NCBI GenBank assembly: GCA_964402995.1
Contig: CAYOEA010000005.1
Coordinates: 1 to 64,000, forward strand
From: GCA-2686295 sp964402995
Lineage (GTDB): Archaea > Nanobdellota > Nanobdellia > Woesearchaeales > GCA-2686295
Length of the DNA stretch: 64,000 nucleotides
Direction: 5' to 3'
Of this stretch, positions 44,301 through 52,421 are shown one piece after another. Under the pieces are notes generated by a model that worked only from the letters and a program-made list of their open reading frames with translations, was not told the origin of the DNA and ran no database searches. The position numbers were made by a program, and so were the translations under genes. Numbering within the stretch: position 1 is the first letter of the stretch; the number at the start of each line of letters is the position of its first letter.

Positions 44301-47300
44301 TTGAAAATGTATCCTATTACTTTAGTGTAAAAGCAAAGAATGGATATGAATATGGATTTGGTTGGTCAGACTGGTATAGTTCAAGTTACATAAAACAAGA
44401 TTTAACCAATCCTGTTGGCGGCGGCATAAGCTACGCTGATGGAAATTATACTAGTGGACAAATAGAAATAACTTATCTTACAGGAGATGACACTTTATCA
44501 GGATATGATCATGCAGAATTATATGTAGGAAGAACTGCTTATGATAAATCAAATAGCGGATGTGGTGGATATGATTCATTCGATCCAATAAATATGAGTT
44601 TAATCAAAGTAGACACTCCTGTCATTTATACTTATCAAGATTTACAAGATGGATTTTGTTATAAATTCAAATTAGTAACTTATGATTTAGCTGGAAGAAC
44701 TACAACTTATCTTTCAGGCGATGAAAATTATCATGTAATATCTGATACAACAGCTCCGCCAACAGTAATAATAACTGATGATGGAATAATAACAGGTTCA
44801 AGAGATTTAGGATTTAGTTGGATTGAAAGTTATGATCCTGATACGGGAGCTACTTATTATGAATATGCACTTGGAACAAGTCCAGGTACATCAGACATCA
44901 AAAATTTTACAAATTCAAATACTACAAGACAAATAAACTTTGTAAATTTGCCATTAATAGATGAAACAATCTATTACTTAACTGTAAAATCATACAACAA
45001 AGTTGGACTAAGTTCAACAAGTTATAGTGATGGAATATTATATTTAGATACGGATACGCCAGGCGCATTGGAAGTAATATACCCGAACTTTGAGAATCAA
45101 ACTTATGCGTTTGGTCTTTATAGTATTTTATCCGTGAATATTAGTGGTGAGAATTATCTTTTTAGTGCCAATGGTGCTGATGAAAATCTTTTTGAAATCA
45201 TCTTTGATGTCAATGGAGGTCCATCTCACAAACTAGCTTTAGGCGATACAATTACTGTAGCTGGATTGGATATTTATCTTAAAGATTTGGTTTTTAATGA
45301 AAGTTTCCGTTATTTTAGTTCAAATATAACTGTTAAACCTTCAAGTTCAATTATTGATTTGACAGACAATATTACAACTGTTTTAAATTTAACAGGAGAA
45401 GAAGGATTAACATGTTCTTGGTCCTATTATGATATAGATTATACTCAGCCAAGTGCATTAACAAATTATTCATGGGATTGTACTAATATTGCAAATGATC
45501 CATTAACAAGAACAGGAAATTATACTTGTGAAGTTAGATCACCAACTGAAGCCGAATATGAAGTTCATGTAAATTGTAGGGATACTGCAGGGAATAAACA
45601 ATTATCAACCGAGAATACTGACTTTGTTTTCTACAAAGAAAACTTAGGACCGCGAATTAATATTACCTTACCAACTAATAATTCGATAGTTAGTGATTTA
45701 GACTTAATTGAAATAGAATTTTATGACCTTTCATATTTCACTGCTTATTTTTATTGGATAAATTATACTACTGGAGAGATATTGTTCAATAGTAGTGATT
45801 GGTTTGAAGATGGTTATTTTTCCATTTCAGAAACTTTTAATTACTCTTATGCTAATCTTACAGGTGAACTAACTTTCATGGTAAATGCAACAGATGAATA
45901 TAATCATTCATCAAGTGAATATGTAAATATAATTGTAGATAATAGTGCTCCAAACTTATATGTTAGTTCAATTGATGATTATGTAAACTCTGATTTTAAT
46001 ATTACAATAAGAGCTTCATTATTTCATAACTTAAGTTATAACTTAACAAATTCATTAGGAGAAATAATTCAAAATGGTACTTGGAATTATACAGTGAGTC
46101 GGAATCTAACTGTAGTAACTTCATTTGTAAATGTATCTGATCTTGATGAAGGGGTATATGATTTTAGTGTTTATATTAAAGATAATGAATCAGGTATTGA
46201 GAGATATCAAGTACAGAATTTCACAATAGATAAAACCTCTCCAAATTATATTGGAAATGAAACAATAGAACCTGACGAGCCAAGATATGAGAATGAGTCA
46301 ATTAGTTTTTACTTGAATTGGGGTGATAATTTTTTACTTGATACAGTATGGATAACTCATGATGCAAATGGAAGTTATGTTAATGTGACTGCGCTTGAAA
46401 CTACTTATGGAATTCAAATATATGAAAACTATACTCGTTATGAAGCAACTATTCCAACGGAAAAAATTGAAACTAATGAAACAATAAATTATCAATGGTT
46501 TGCAATGGATGCGGCAGGAAATGTGGAGTCAAGATCACAAAACACAGTTTATGTAACTAATCGTCTTCCAAATATAACTAGTACTAATTTGAGTTCTGCT
46601 TATGAATCAGTAGACTATTCGGATGTAGTTTACTTTGAAGATTCAGATTTAAGTCATAACACAACAGATTTTAGCTGCAGTGTTGAAGGACTTTCAATTA
46701 CAGGAACAATTGTTGGAACAAGTGCTTGTGTATTAAATTGGACTAATCCAACACCTGCAGGAAATCACACAATAAATGTGACTATTTTCGATGGATATAA
46801 TACTTCAAGAAAAGAGTTCAACCTAAGTGTAATTCCTACTCATATGCATGTAGCAACAATAAATTCAACTCAAACTTTAACAATAGAATACTGGTTAAGA
46901 GGAGTTTTAAAAGGAAAAATTGTTTCAAAGAATGATTCAAGTATTATTTTGCCTGAGTCGGATAATTATTCAATAAAAATATTATATTCAAATTTAGAAA
47001 CAAGATCAAATTTAGAAACAAGAATTGATAATTTCAATGTATCAAATAGTTTAGATATATGGTTCCAACTATTAAATCCAAGTTTACTTGATAATGAAAA
47101 TAAAAGTGTAGGTGCAAATAGAACTTATGTTCCACTAGCAGCTTATGTTTTAGAATTACAAGAAAGCCCAGATCAGAACTTAAGTTATGAAGTTGGATTT
47201 AATTATTCGTTACTTGGAGTCGCATCAAATAAATTAAAGATATTTAAGTTTAGTTATACAGATAATGCAGTAAATTATACTAATCAAGAGTTAATAAATA

Positions 47301-48343
47301 CTAGTCTTGAAACTTCAACTTATTTTGTTTATACAGGCGTGAATAATTTTTCAGCATTCATACTAGTTGATGATACAACTGTTTCGACACCAGGATATGT
47401 TCCTCCTAATGATGGTGGAAGTACTTCTTCAAGAAGATCAAGCAGGGGATCATCATTTTACCAACCACCTGCAGGAACTTGCTCAGATGAATTGCAAAAC
47501 CAAAATGAAACTGGTGTAGATTGTGGCGGTCCATGTAGTGTAAACTGTCCAACTTGTCATGATAGAGTACAAAATCAAGATGAGAAAGGAGTTGATTGTG
47601 GCGGGGTTTGTACAGCTGATTGTCCAACTTGTACTGATGGTTATAAAAATGGACTTGAAACAGGAGTTGATTGTGGTGGAGCATGTATTTCATGTAAGCC
47701 TGTAGTAACTTGTACTGATGGTTATAAAAATGGATTTGAACAAGGAGTTGATTGTGGCGGTCCATGTATTCCATGTGCTGGTTGTGATAATGGAATCAAA
47801 GATGCAGATGAAGAAGGTGTAGATTGTGGAGTTATTTGTGAAAATGAATGTGGTCCTGAAATAATAGAAACACCTTATGAAGTTAGAAAAGCTCCAAAGT
47901 ATTTATGGCTTTTAATCGTGGGATTAGTTTTCATGGGCGGATTAGTTGCAATGTGGATTTATAGAAAAGAAGATAAAATAATTCAAAAAACAAATGCGCA
48001 ACTAATGGCTGAAACAGATGAAGTATCTGCTTTAGAATCAGAGGAAGAATCTGTTATAACTAGTTATGTTCATAATTATTTATCAAAAGGATTGAATGAG
48101 AATCAAGTGAAAAGTCAATTAGTTGTAGATGGATTTAAACAATTAAAAGTTGATGCAGTAGTGGCAGCCGTTTTAATGGATCAGAAAGTATCCGAGATTC
48201 ATGATTATTTAGATAATTACACTGCTAAAGGGTATTCTGTACCTGAATTAAAAGAGTGGATATTATCACAAGGAATAGATGAAGAACTCATGCTCAAAGC
48301 GGAGAAGAAATTTGAGGGGAACAGTAACGACAAACTCGCTTAG
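38312..48343 (+). CDS. Giant membrane-anchored surface protein (3343 residues)
   Basis: Signal peptide KFGMGILLILILVLMAVFVQ, then Ig-like repeats (such as STPTIIFEVTDNYAVNISTL) including three copies of an about 180-residue module ending near residues 560, 950 and 1345; a PQQ-type beta-propeller at about 1460-1790 (YALNADDGTKVWNYTTGD, YALNESTGNLIWSY); FN3-like repeats to about 2240; more Ig-like domains; a cysteine stalk with five D-C-G-G/V repeats at 3057-3180; a membrane span at about 3197-3219; and a 120-residue cytoplasmic tail. N-x-S/T sites are very frequent. It is probably an adhesin or host-contact protein. GGTGA precedes the ATG. Function is inferred from architecture alone. Confidence 0.88.
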   Translation: MKTKTKFGMGILLILILVLMAVFVQGIVTNITIVSPSIIIPSYTNDATPDFVFSFESVEITESCNLIVQDNDCNSNTLPPDTNNTVTMSGCSLTEGIFNTWLVNCSGYTSGSGQLFFDNTRPITEDDAPSGWQNQSIDITLTETADPNTEETTFYCIGFLCQLDPGTIYGSLFNISAEGETVIKYRTTDRSGNVETSENEVTVQIDTQVPVTTDDVPGTWTTSPITINFTVDAGPSGSTTYYCEDAGCNPTTQGTSVTIDQENTTTIRYFSVSGANSLESINTVVLSVDNLEPVVNLISPAENSTYIDNNTIDFSFNYADDYSMSAVCSLLLNGEVNQTLTASNGTNETYAAIFLDDNDYEWAINCTDIAGNMFTSETRNIIMDVAADKAEVFTPEYLVNTSTIQVYGYVNRTGYNTNVTVYVQQPPAQYQNSQLVTDSAVELGNISVVNNTYADETHFYIYKNNGTLPDGLVVGNFVDLEHHEPNMQYYEIVGYQYYPWGWQVNVSPALNTDVLIGEQVVFYNQSNPTGWFNISVDLFEDNNSIKVETRRLGTISPESDTYEVFLDTTAPVVNLTNVTDYNTSTPTIIFEVTDNYAVNISTLYVEITNQTDNINYTLSDPELSCDNLPVCVLIPTIVENGYHNLTVNISDEVGYLTTETKGFLVDTLGPQVIINYPPQMHIEDNVQYMIINFSASDYNSMSLDCELYLNDSLSGNLTYQENFTISSGDTVQTVAPNLVDGAYVISINCFDELGVIGMSEDYFFTMSNTPIIFLQEEYNSLLSNNLLNLIGFTDAPNSNISFTTTQDLGIPRVVNISSMEDAAFLNNGSNATIAYENVVVGQNYFYINKTYNNLFNQSGIHLRFQNSTDVYLNPNFQHYEVLNVTAIDNQYYSLVYLNEAIDHNILQGINVYVYNQSKPDGWFNQTLTNLFSGENNISIVGSRFQSIGDAKEITIFLDLTFPIINLTNVTEYNTSTPTIVFEVTDDYAVNISTIYVEITNQTNSTNYILNDSELNCDNLPICELIPAFLADGYYNLTVNISDEVGHVSNETKEFLIDTTGPVITINYPPQSYIEDTTKDMIINFSATDAYSGVLNCTLDVNTWPAYTLVYQENFTINSSDSVQITAENLSDYTYSIMVSCTDELDEVGLSEEYYFSMSNDPYVELQEGYETLLSSNSLTLVGFTNKPDTDINFTVTQDLAIPRVTSITSTENAELLNNGSNIYVEYEDIVEGQNYFYINKTYNDIFNQSDVYVKFQSLFSLYLNDGFQHYEVLNVTAIDNQYYSMVYLTETIEHNISQGTYVYAYNQSKPDGWFNQTLTNLFSGENNISVTASRFDYVSSPINLTVYLDDQAPVINLSGVLSNSTQNNGQITFQISDDRNIELTTLLVNISNSTHSWESVWNGGTIYNTTGWNLIDNTTCVGNSTLQNCTLNFNLSDGVYDLTVTIRDRLELPTGSERGELVWEYLVGDNVRSSPATNNDGLIFFGAYDDNVYALNADDGTKVWNYTTGDLIMSSPVVDSGIVYIGSFDGILYALNESTGNLIWSYLSTDQISTDIIFDSGIIYFGIDNGDLFALNSTDGTHLWNATDNFTSPTSHTPFLPVVDSGVIYYGRNGNDSLGSDGYDYLYAYNSTTGVELWNVQVGQGGYFGQVVTGVAVANDLVIVHSMIGNMNALNKSDGAIVWSDWVNVADDWLLVQNEVLYYVEYTILYAVDVATGIQIWSYDVGQTPVRFNYVDSWLYFGTKTNRTYGLNVNDPSDNWYYELGGNVYGKPLIIGDYMYFGSNDENFYSVLINDQTTIAQASSNTTITIASQVTGSSSCTDTGATTDNRSGLTFNWSASTDPLFDHYELAVGTAIYDLNGWNNTLVWTDVGTVTTYIVTNLSLIPGEVYYGHVRAVNIYGAYSNVTSSDGIAVEDNSAPTYTPSSAEWIGTDLANLWTKENTTLVGQWNFTDNETNVSEYLFAIGTVPYPQIGWDNVLSQKSTTNTGFVETGLVLFENVSYYFSVKAKNGYEYGFGWSDWYSSSYIKQDLTNPVGGGISYADGNYTSGQIEITYLTGDDTLSGYDHAELYVGRTAYDKSNSGCGGYDSFDPINMSLIKVDTPVIYTYQDLQDGFCYKFKLVTYDLAGRTTTYLSGDENYHVISDTTAPPTVIITDDGIITGSRDLGFSWIESYDPDTGATYYEYALGTSPGTSDIKNFTNSNTTRQINFVNLPLIDETIYYLTVKSYNKVGLSSTSYSDGILYLDTDTPGALEVIYPNFENQTYAFGLYSILSVNISGENYLFSANGADENLFEIIFDVNGGPSHKLALGDTITVAGLDIYLKDLVFNESFRYFSSNITVKPSSSIIDLTDNITTVLNLTGEEGLTCSWSYYDIDYTQPSALTNYSWDCTNIANDPLTRTGNYTCEVRSPTEAEYEVHVNCRDTAGNKQLSTENTDFVFYKENLGPRINITLPTNNSIVSDLDLIEIEFYDLSYFTAYFYWINYTTGEILFNSSDWFEDGYFSISETFNYSYANLTGELTFMVNATDEYNHSSSEYVNIIVDNSAPNLYVSSIDDYVNSDFNITIRASLFHNLSYNLTNSLGEIIQNGTWNYTVSRNLTVVTSFVNVSDLDEGVYDFSVYIKDNESGIERYQVQNFTIDKTSPNYIGNETIEPDEPRYENESISFYLNWGDNFLLDTVWITHDANGSYVNVTALETTYGIQIYENYTRYEATIPTEKIETNETINYQWFAMDAAGNVESRSQNTVYVTNRLPNITSTNLSSAYESVDYSDVVYFEDSDLSHNTTDFSCSVEGLSITGTIVGTSACVLNWTNPTPAGNHTINVTIFDGYNTSRKEFNLSVIPTHMHVATINSTQTLTIEYWLRGVLKGKIVSKNDSSIILPESDNYSIKILYSNLETRSNLETRIDNFNVSNSLDIWFQLLNPSLLDNENKSVGANRTYVPLAAYVLELQESPDQNLSYEVGFNYSLLGVASNKLKIFKFSYTDNAVNYTNQELINTSLETSTYFVYTGVNNFSAFILVDDTTVSTPGYVPPNDGGSTSSRRSSRGSSFYQPPAGTCSDELQNQNETGVDCGGPCSVNCPTCHDRVQNQDEKGVDCGGVCTADCPTCTDGYKNGLETGVDCGGACISCKPVVTCTDGYKNGFEQGVDCGGPCIPCAGCDNGIKDADEEGVDCGVICENECGPEIIETPYEVRKAPKYLWLLIVGLVFMGGLVAMWIYRKEDKIIQKTNAQLMAETDEVSALESEEESVITSYVHNYLSKGLNENQVKSQLVVDGFKQLKVDAVVAAVLMDQKVSEIHDYLDNYTAKGYSVPELKEWILSQGIDEELMLKAEKKFEGNSNDKLA

Positions 48344-48362
48344 AAACCAAAACAAAGGAACT

Positions 48363-48412
48363 GGGTTGTAGGGTCTCGCCACCCTGCAACCTACTTTTTC
48401 TTTTTTTTTGTT
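48363..48412 (+). terminator. Strong terminator after the giant gene
   Basis: GGTTGTAGGGT (48364-48374) pairs with ACCCTGCAACC (48381-48391) through one G-T wobble, around CTCGCC, and is followed by long T-runs to about 48430. It is the most GC-rich hairpin in the window and a convincing intrinsic-type terminator. Confidence 0.8.
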
Positions 48413-48504
48413 TTTTTCTTTTTTTTTTATTGATTATTAATTCTAGTTATTTTATACAAAGATTTAAATTAATGACAATTTTCTGAATTTTGAGGCAATT
48501 ATAA

Positions 48505-49956
48505 ATGGCAGATGTAGTATTAGTATTTCCAAAATCAAGTTATTTAGAAAAAGCAATGAGAAGTTTCTATTTGCCTTTATCACTTCTAAATGCAGCCATA
48601 TATGTTGAGAAAGAATATTCTGTAAAAATAATAGATCAAAGAACAACTCCTAATTGGAAGAAAATATTACTAGCTGAATTAAGGCAAGAACCACTTTGTG
48701 TTGGAGTAAGCTCTGCAACTGGAGAACAAATATCTAATGCTTTAGAAGTATCGAGAATAGTTAAAGAAAATTCTTCAAGCAAAGTTGTGTGGGGAGGCTC
48801 TCATGCAAATGTTTTACCAGAACAAACATTACAGAATGAATTTATTGATATTGTGTTGCCGGGTGAAGGGGAAATTTCTTTTTATAATTTAGTTAAAGCT
48901 CTTGATAAACAAACACCTTTGAAGAATGTTAAAGGCATACTTTTCAAAGAAAATGGCAAAACAAAAATAACCCCTCTTGAAAAACAAGTTGATTTGAATT
49001 CTTTACCAAGACCTCCATATCATTTAGTAAATATTAAAGATTACATATTGGATTTTGGAAATCAGAAAATGTTTATCATGGAAACTTCCCGTGGTTGTCC
49101 AAACAGATGTACGTTTTGTTTTGTACAACAATCCCTTTCGCAAAGAAAATGGAGGGCAATTACTCCAGAAAAAACAGTTGAAGATATTAAATATATACAA
49201 GATAGATTTAAAGTTGATGGGGTTGAATTTCAAGATTTAACTTCATTTGTTCATTTGAAACGATTAGAAGATTTTTCAAAATTAATGATTAAAGAAAAAG
49301 TCAATATGTTTTGGAATACTTGTGCTCGAATTGATGATATTATGAAGTTAGATTCCCAAAGAATGAAACTACTTGAAAAAAGCCAATTGAAACGTCTTGC
49401 TTTAGGTGTTGAGACTGGTTCTGCTAGAATTCTAAAGATGATTAAGAAAGGAATAACTATTAGTCAAGTATTAGCTGCATCAAAGAAGTTATCTAAAACA
49501 TCAATTGAACCGGTTTATTCTTTTATGGCTGGTTTCCCAACAGAAACACCTCAAGAATTAAACATGACCTCTGATTTAGTTATGAGATTACTTCGAACAG
49601 ATAAATTGGCAAAGACAACAATCGTTCATTGCTACAGGCCTTTTCCAGGGAATGAATTATATGACTTATCAGTTAAACATGGTTTAAAAACACCTAAAAA
49701 TTTAGAAGGTTGGAGTAAATATACTATGGATTGGATTGACCATCCTTGGCTTACCAAAAAAATGCAACATAATATTAGTTCATTAAATTTTTTATCTTTG
49801 TTTTTAGATAAAAAATATGAAGAAATTAATGATCCATTTGTAAGATTATTTGCTAAAATGTACAAACCAATTGCAAAATATAGAGTTAAAAATAGAAATT
49901 ATAATTATATGATTGAACCTTATTTTAAGAAACTGTACATTAAATTAAAGGAATAA
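48505..49956 (+). CDS. B12-binding-type radical SAM protein
   Basis: 483 residues. The N-terminal 150 residues follow the cobalamin-binding fold (LNAAIYVEKEYSVKIIDQRT, GVSSATGEQISNALEVSRIV, VWGGSHANVLPEQTLQ, DIVLPGEGE) but lack the D-x-H-x-x-G histidine. The radical SAM core has SRGCPNRCTFCFV, the C-x3-C-x2-C cluster motif, at about residues 195-207, and FWNTCARID and ALGVETGSARILKMIKKG. Relatives modify lipids, cofactors, tetrapyrroles or RNA; the substrate is not readable here. TATA-like GATTTAAATTA lies about 38 bases upstream and TTGAGG serves as ribosome site. Confidence 0.9.
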   Translation: MADVVLVFPKSSYLEKAMRSFYLPLSLLNAAIYVEKEYSVKIIDQRTTPNWKKILLAELRQEPLCVGVSSATGEQISNALEVSRIVKENSSSKVVWGGSHANVLPEQTLQNEFIDIVLPGEGEISFYNLVKALDKQTPLKNVKGILFKENGKTKITPLEKQVDLNSLPRPPYHLVNIKDYILDFGNQKMFIMETSRGCPNRCTFCFVQQSLSQRKWRAITPEKTVEDIKYIQDRFKVDGVEFQDLTSFVHLKRLEDFSKLMIKEKVNMFWNTCARIDDIMKLDSQRMKLLEKSQLKRLALGVETGSARILKMIKKGITISQVLAASKKLSKTSIEPVYSFMAGFPTETPQELNMTSDLVMRLLRTDKLAKTTIVHCYRPFPGNELYDLSVKHGLKTPKNLEGWSKYTMDWIDHPWLTKKMQHNISSLNFLSLFLDKKYEEINDPFVRLFAKMYKPIAKYRVKNRNYNYMIEPYFKKLYIKLKE

Positions 49957-50024
49957 TTTTTCTAAATATTATTGATAAATGAATTTTTCTTTAGATTCAT
50001 TCAGAATTTCAGATTTTGTCTCAT

Positions 50025-50052
50025 CAACAGCTTTGCTGTTGTTTGTTTCTTT
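50025..50052 (+). terminator. Hairpin and T-rich tail after the radical SAM gene
   Basis: CAACAGC (50025-50031) and GCTGTTG (50035-50041) form a perfect seven-base stem around TTT, followed by TTTGTTTCTTT. Confidence 0.65.
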
Positions 50053-50121
50053 AAAATCTATACTGGTTAACATATTTTGTTCAACAACAATACTTAAAAA
50101 TAACAGACGTTAAGATATTTT

Positions 50122-51771
50122 ATGCCGGAAAGTAAATTAAATGAATCTTCAATGTTGAAAAAAGAATCTTTTTCTAATAAAACAAAATGGGTGGTATTGA
50201 CTGGTGGTGTATTATCAGGTCTTGGAAAGGGTATTGCTTCAGCGAGTATTGGTATGCTTCTTTCATCAAGATATAAAGTTATACCCATTAAATGTGATGG
50301 ATATCTGAATGTGGACCCTGGAACTATGAATCCTGTGGAACATGGAGAAGTATTTGTATTGGAAGATGGTGGTGAAGTCGATATGGACTTTGGTCATTAC
50401 GAACGTTTCTTAGGTGTTGCTTGTAAATCTGAATGGAATTTAACTATGGGTAAAGTTTTTGATAGAATAAGAGCAAAAGAACGTAAAGGAGACTATTTAG
50501 GTAAAACTGTTCAATTAATACCTCATGTATCAGATTTAATCAGAGAATGGTGGCTAAAGATTGCAGAGGAAGAAGAAGCAGAAGTAGTCATGATTGAAAT
50601 TGGTGGAACTGTAGGAGACATGGAAAATGAACTCTACATTGAAGCTGCAAGAAATTTAAAAAAAAGTGTGGGTGCAGAAAATATTATGTATGCACATTTA
50701 ACTTATGTTCCAATACCCTCGGGTGTAAATGAACAAAAAAGTAAACCAACACAACAAAGCGTGAATCTTCTTAGAGAAAGAGGAATAACTCCGAATTTAA
50801 TTATTGGTCGATGTCAAGAAATGTTGGCTGAGAACATTAAAAATAAAATTGCAATGTTTTGTGATATAAAGAAAGAAGCAGTTATTTCTGGTGTTGATGT
50901 TGATAATATTTATAAAATTCCAGTAGTATTTCAAAAAGAAAATGTGAATGCTATAATAAATGAGAATTTAGGTTTAGATGTGGAAATAAATCATTCTAGA
51001 TGGAAAGAATTAGTTGATAATATGTCTTCTCCAAAAAAAGAAATTAATATTGCAATTTGTGGAAAATATACTATATTAGAAGATTCTTACGCTAGTGTTG
51101 TTGAAGCACTTAGACATTCTGGAGCTCATTTAAATACTAAAGTAAATATCGGGTTTGTAGAAACAAGCGATAAAACTACTCTTGTTGAGATTTTAAAAGA
51201 CGTAGATGGAGTAATTATTCCAGGCGGATTTGGATCTAGAGGTATTGAAGGAAAAATTGACATCATAAAATATTGTCGTGAGAATAAATTGCCAATATTA
51301 GGAATTTGTTATGGCTTACAATTAATGGTTGTGGAGTCTGCAAGAAATTTAGGTGACATGGCTGATGCGAATACCACTGAAGTTAATCCTGAAACAACTA
51401 ATCCTGTAATTATAATTTTACCTGGTCAAGAAAAAATATCTGATTTAGGTGGAACTTTAAGACTTGGAGCTTATCCTGCTATTTTAACAGAAGGAACAAA
51501 AGCACATGAACTATATGGTTTAGCTGACGTATCTGAAAGACATAGACACAGATATGAAGTAAACCCTGAGTATCATGAGAAATTATTGGAAACTGGTCTT
51601 GTATTCTCAGGAATGTCGCCTGATGGGAAATTGGTTGAATTTACAGAACGTGCAGACCATCCATACTTTTTAGGTTGTCAAGGACATCCCGAATTAAAAA
51701 GTACTCTTTTAAAACCAGCGCCACTATTTTTTGGATTAGTGAAGGCTGCGCTTGAAAACAAGGATAATTAG
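50122..51771 (+). CDS. pyrG: CTP synthase
   Basis: 549 residues. It makes CTP from UTP, ATP and glutamine. The synthetase domain opens with WVVLTGGVLSGLGKGIASAS and has IKCDGYLNVDPGTMNPVEHG and MDFGHYERFLG; the glutaminase domain has the nucleophile loop LGICYGLQLMVVESARN and the C-terminal GCQGHPELKS with the His-x-Glu pair. All catalytic parts are intact, and there is no intein. A short acidic/serine N-terminal tail precedes the first strand. A TACTTAAAAATAA promoter about 26 bases before the ATG suggests a leaderless mRNA. Length is normal. Confidence 0.97.
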   Translation: MPESKLNESSMLKKESFSNKTKWVVLTGGVLSGLGKGIASASIGMLLSSRYKVIPIKCDGYLNVDPGTMNPVEHGEVFVLEDGGEVDMDFGHYERFLGVACKSEWNLTMGKVFDRIRAKERKGDYLGKTVQLIPHVSDLIREWWLKIAEEEEAEVVMIEIGGTVGDMENELYIEAARNLKKSVGAENIMYAHLTYVPIPSGVNEQKSKPTQQSVNLLRERGITPNLIIGRCQEMLAENIKNKIAMFCDIKKEAVISGVDVDNIYKIPVVFQKENVNAIINENLGLDVEINHSRWKELVDNMSSPKKEINIAICGKYTILEDSYASVVEALRHSGAHLNTKVNIGFVETSDKTTLVEILKDVDGVIIPGGFGSRGIEGKIDIIKYCRENKLPILGICYGLQLMVVESARNLGDMADANTTEVNPETTNPVIIILPGQEKISDLGGTLRLGAYPAILTEGTKAHELYGLADVSERHRHRYEVNPEYHEKLLETGLVFSGMSPDGKLVEFTERADHPYFLGCQGHPELKSTLLKPAPLFFGLVKAALENKDN

Positions 51772-51842
51772 TTTTAATTTTTCTTTAATTCTTAGTATAA
51801 ATACAAGAAAACTTTATAAACAACTCCTAGTTTTCTAGGGCT

Positions 51843-52007
51843 ATGGAAGATCAAAAAATTATCGAGAAAAACATCATAAATGATGGGGGATCAGTTAACT
51901 TTAAATGTCCAAATTGTTCAAAAGCAGTAATTGTAAGAACAAAAAACGAGAGACAAATAGTAACAAAGTATACTTGTCCTGAGTGTGGATACATAGGTCC
52001 AAACTAA
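51843..52007 (+). CDS. Small two-CxxC zinc-ribbon protein next to aEF-1beta
   Basis: 54 residues, too short for most gene finders. FKCPNCSKAVIVR and YTCPECGYIGPN give two C-P-x-C pairs, a zinc ribbon of the archaeal HVO_2753-like/COG2888 kind. In many archaea this gene stands directly before the gene for elongation factor 1-beta, as it does here. It is thought to bind RNA or the ribosome. A TATA-like CTTTATAAAC lies about 28 bases before the ATG, so the mRNA is probably leaderless. Confidence 0.85.
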   Translation: MEDQKIIEKNIINDGGSVNFKCPNCSKAVIVRTKNERQIVTKYTCPECGYIGPN

Positions 52008-52109
52008 TTTTTTTCTAGATTATTAAAATATTGTAATTTTAAATTCAGATTTAAAAAATAGCAGAAGTGATTTTGAAAGTTACTTTTGTTGGAAGAGGTT
52101 AATAGAAAA

Positions 52110-52388
52110 ATGGCAAAAGCAATTATTACTGTAAAAATCATGCCTACATCACCTGATGTAGACTTAGTCAAATTAGAAGAACAAGCTAAAGAAAAAATTG
52201 TAATTTATGCAGGTGAAGGAGATACAAAAACAATTATTGAACCTGTTGCGTTTGGATTAAACTCAGTAAGCATAATTTTTGTAGCAGAAGAATCACAAGG
52301 AAGTCCTGATACTGTTTCTGAAGCAATTGAAACTTTAGAAGGTGTTAATTCTGCTGAGATTTCTGATGTTAGAAGAGCTCTTGGATAA
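52110..52388 (+). CDS. Elongation factor 1-beta (aEF-1B)
   Basis: 92 residues from the ATG at 52110. AKAIITVKIMPTSPDVDLVK, VEPVAFGL-type IEPVAFGLNSVSIIFVAEES and a closing ETLEGVNSAEISDVRRALG match the archaeal EF-1beta C-terminal exchange domain, the nucleotide exchange factor for EF-1alpha. The ATG is preceded by GAGGTTAAT, which fits a ribosome site nine bases upstream; an in-frame TTG at 52086 would only add eight residues. Length is typical of archaea. Confidence 0.95.
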   Translation: MAKAIITVKIMPTSPDVDLVKLEEQAKEKIVIYAGEGDTKTIIEPVAFGLNSVSIIFVAEESQGSPDTVSEAIETLEGVNSAEISDVRRALG

Positions 52389-52421
52389 ATAAATTATTTT
52401 TATTTTCTTATTTTTAGTTTT

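Noticed and set aside
47406..47774. 122-codon minus-strand frame.
   Set aside because: It is antisense to the cysteine repeats of the giant protein; its apparent repeats mirror the coding repeats.
47480..47865. EGF-like domains in the giant protein.
   Set aside because: Cysteine spacing and the repeated V-D-C-G-G do not follow the six-cysteine EGF pattern.
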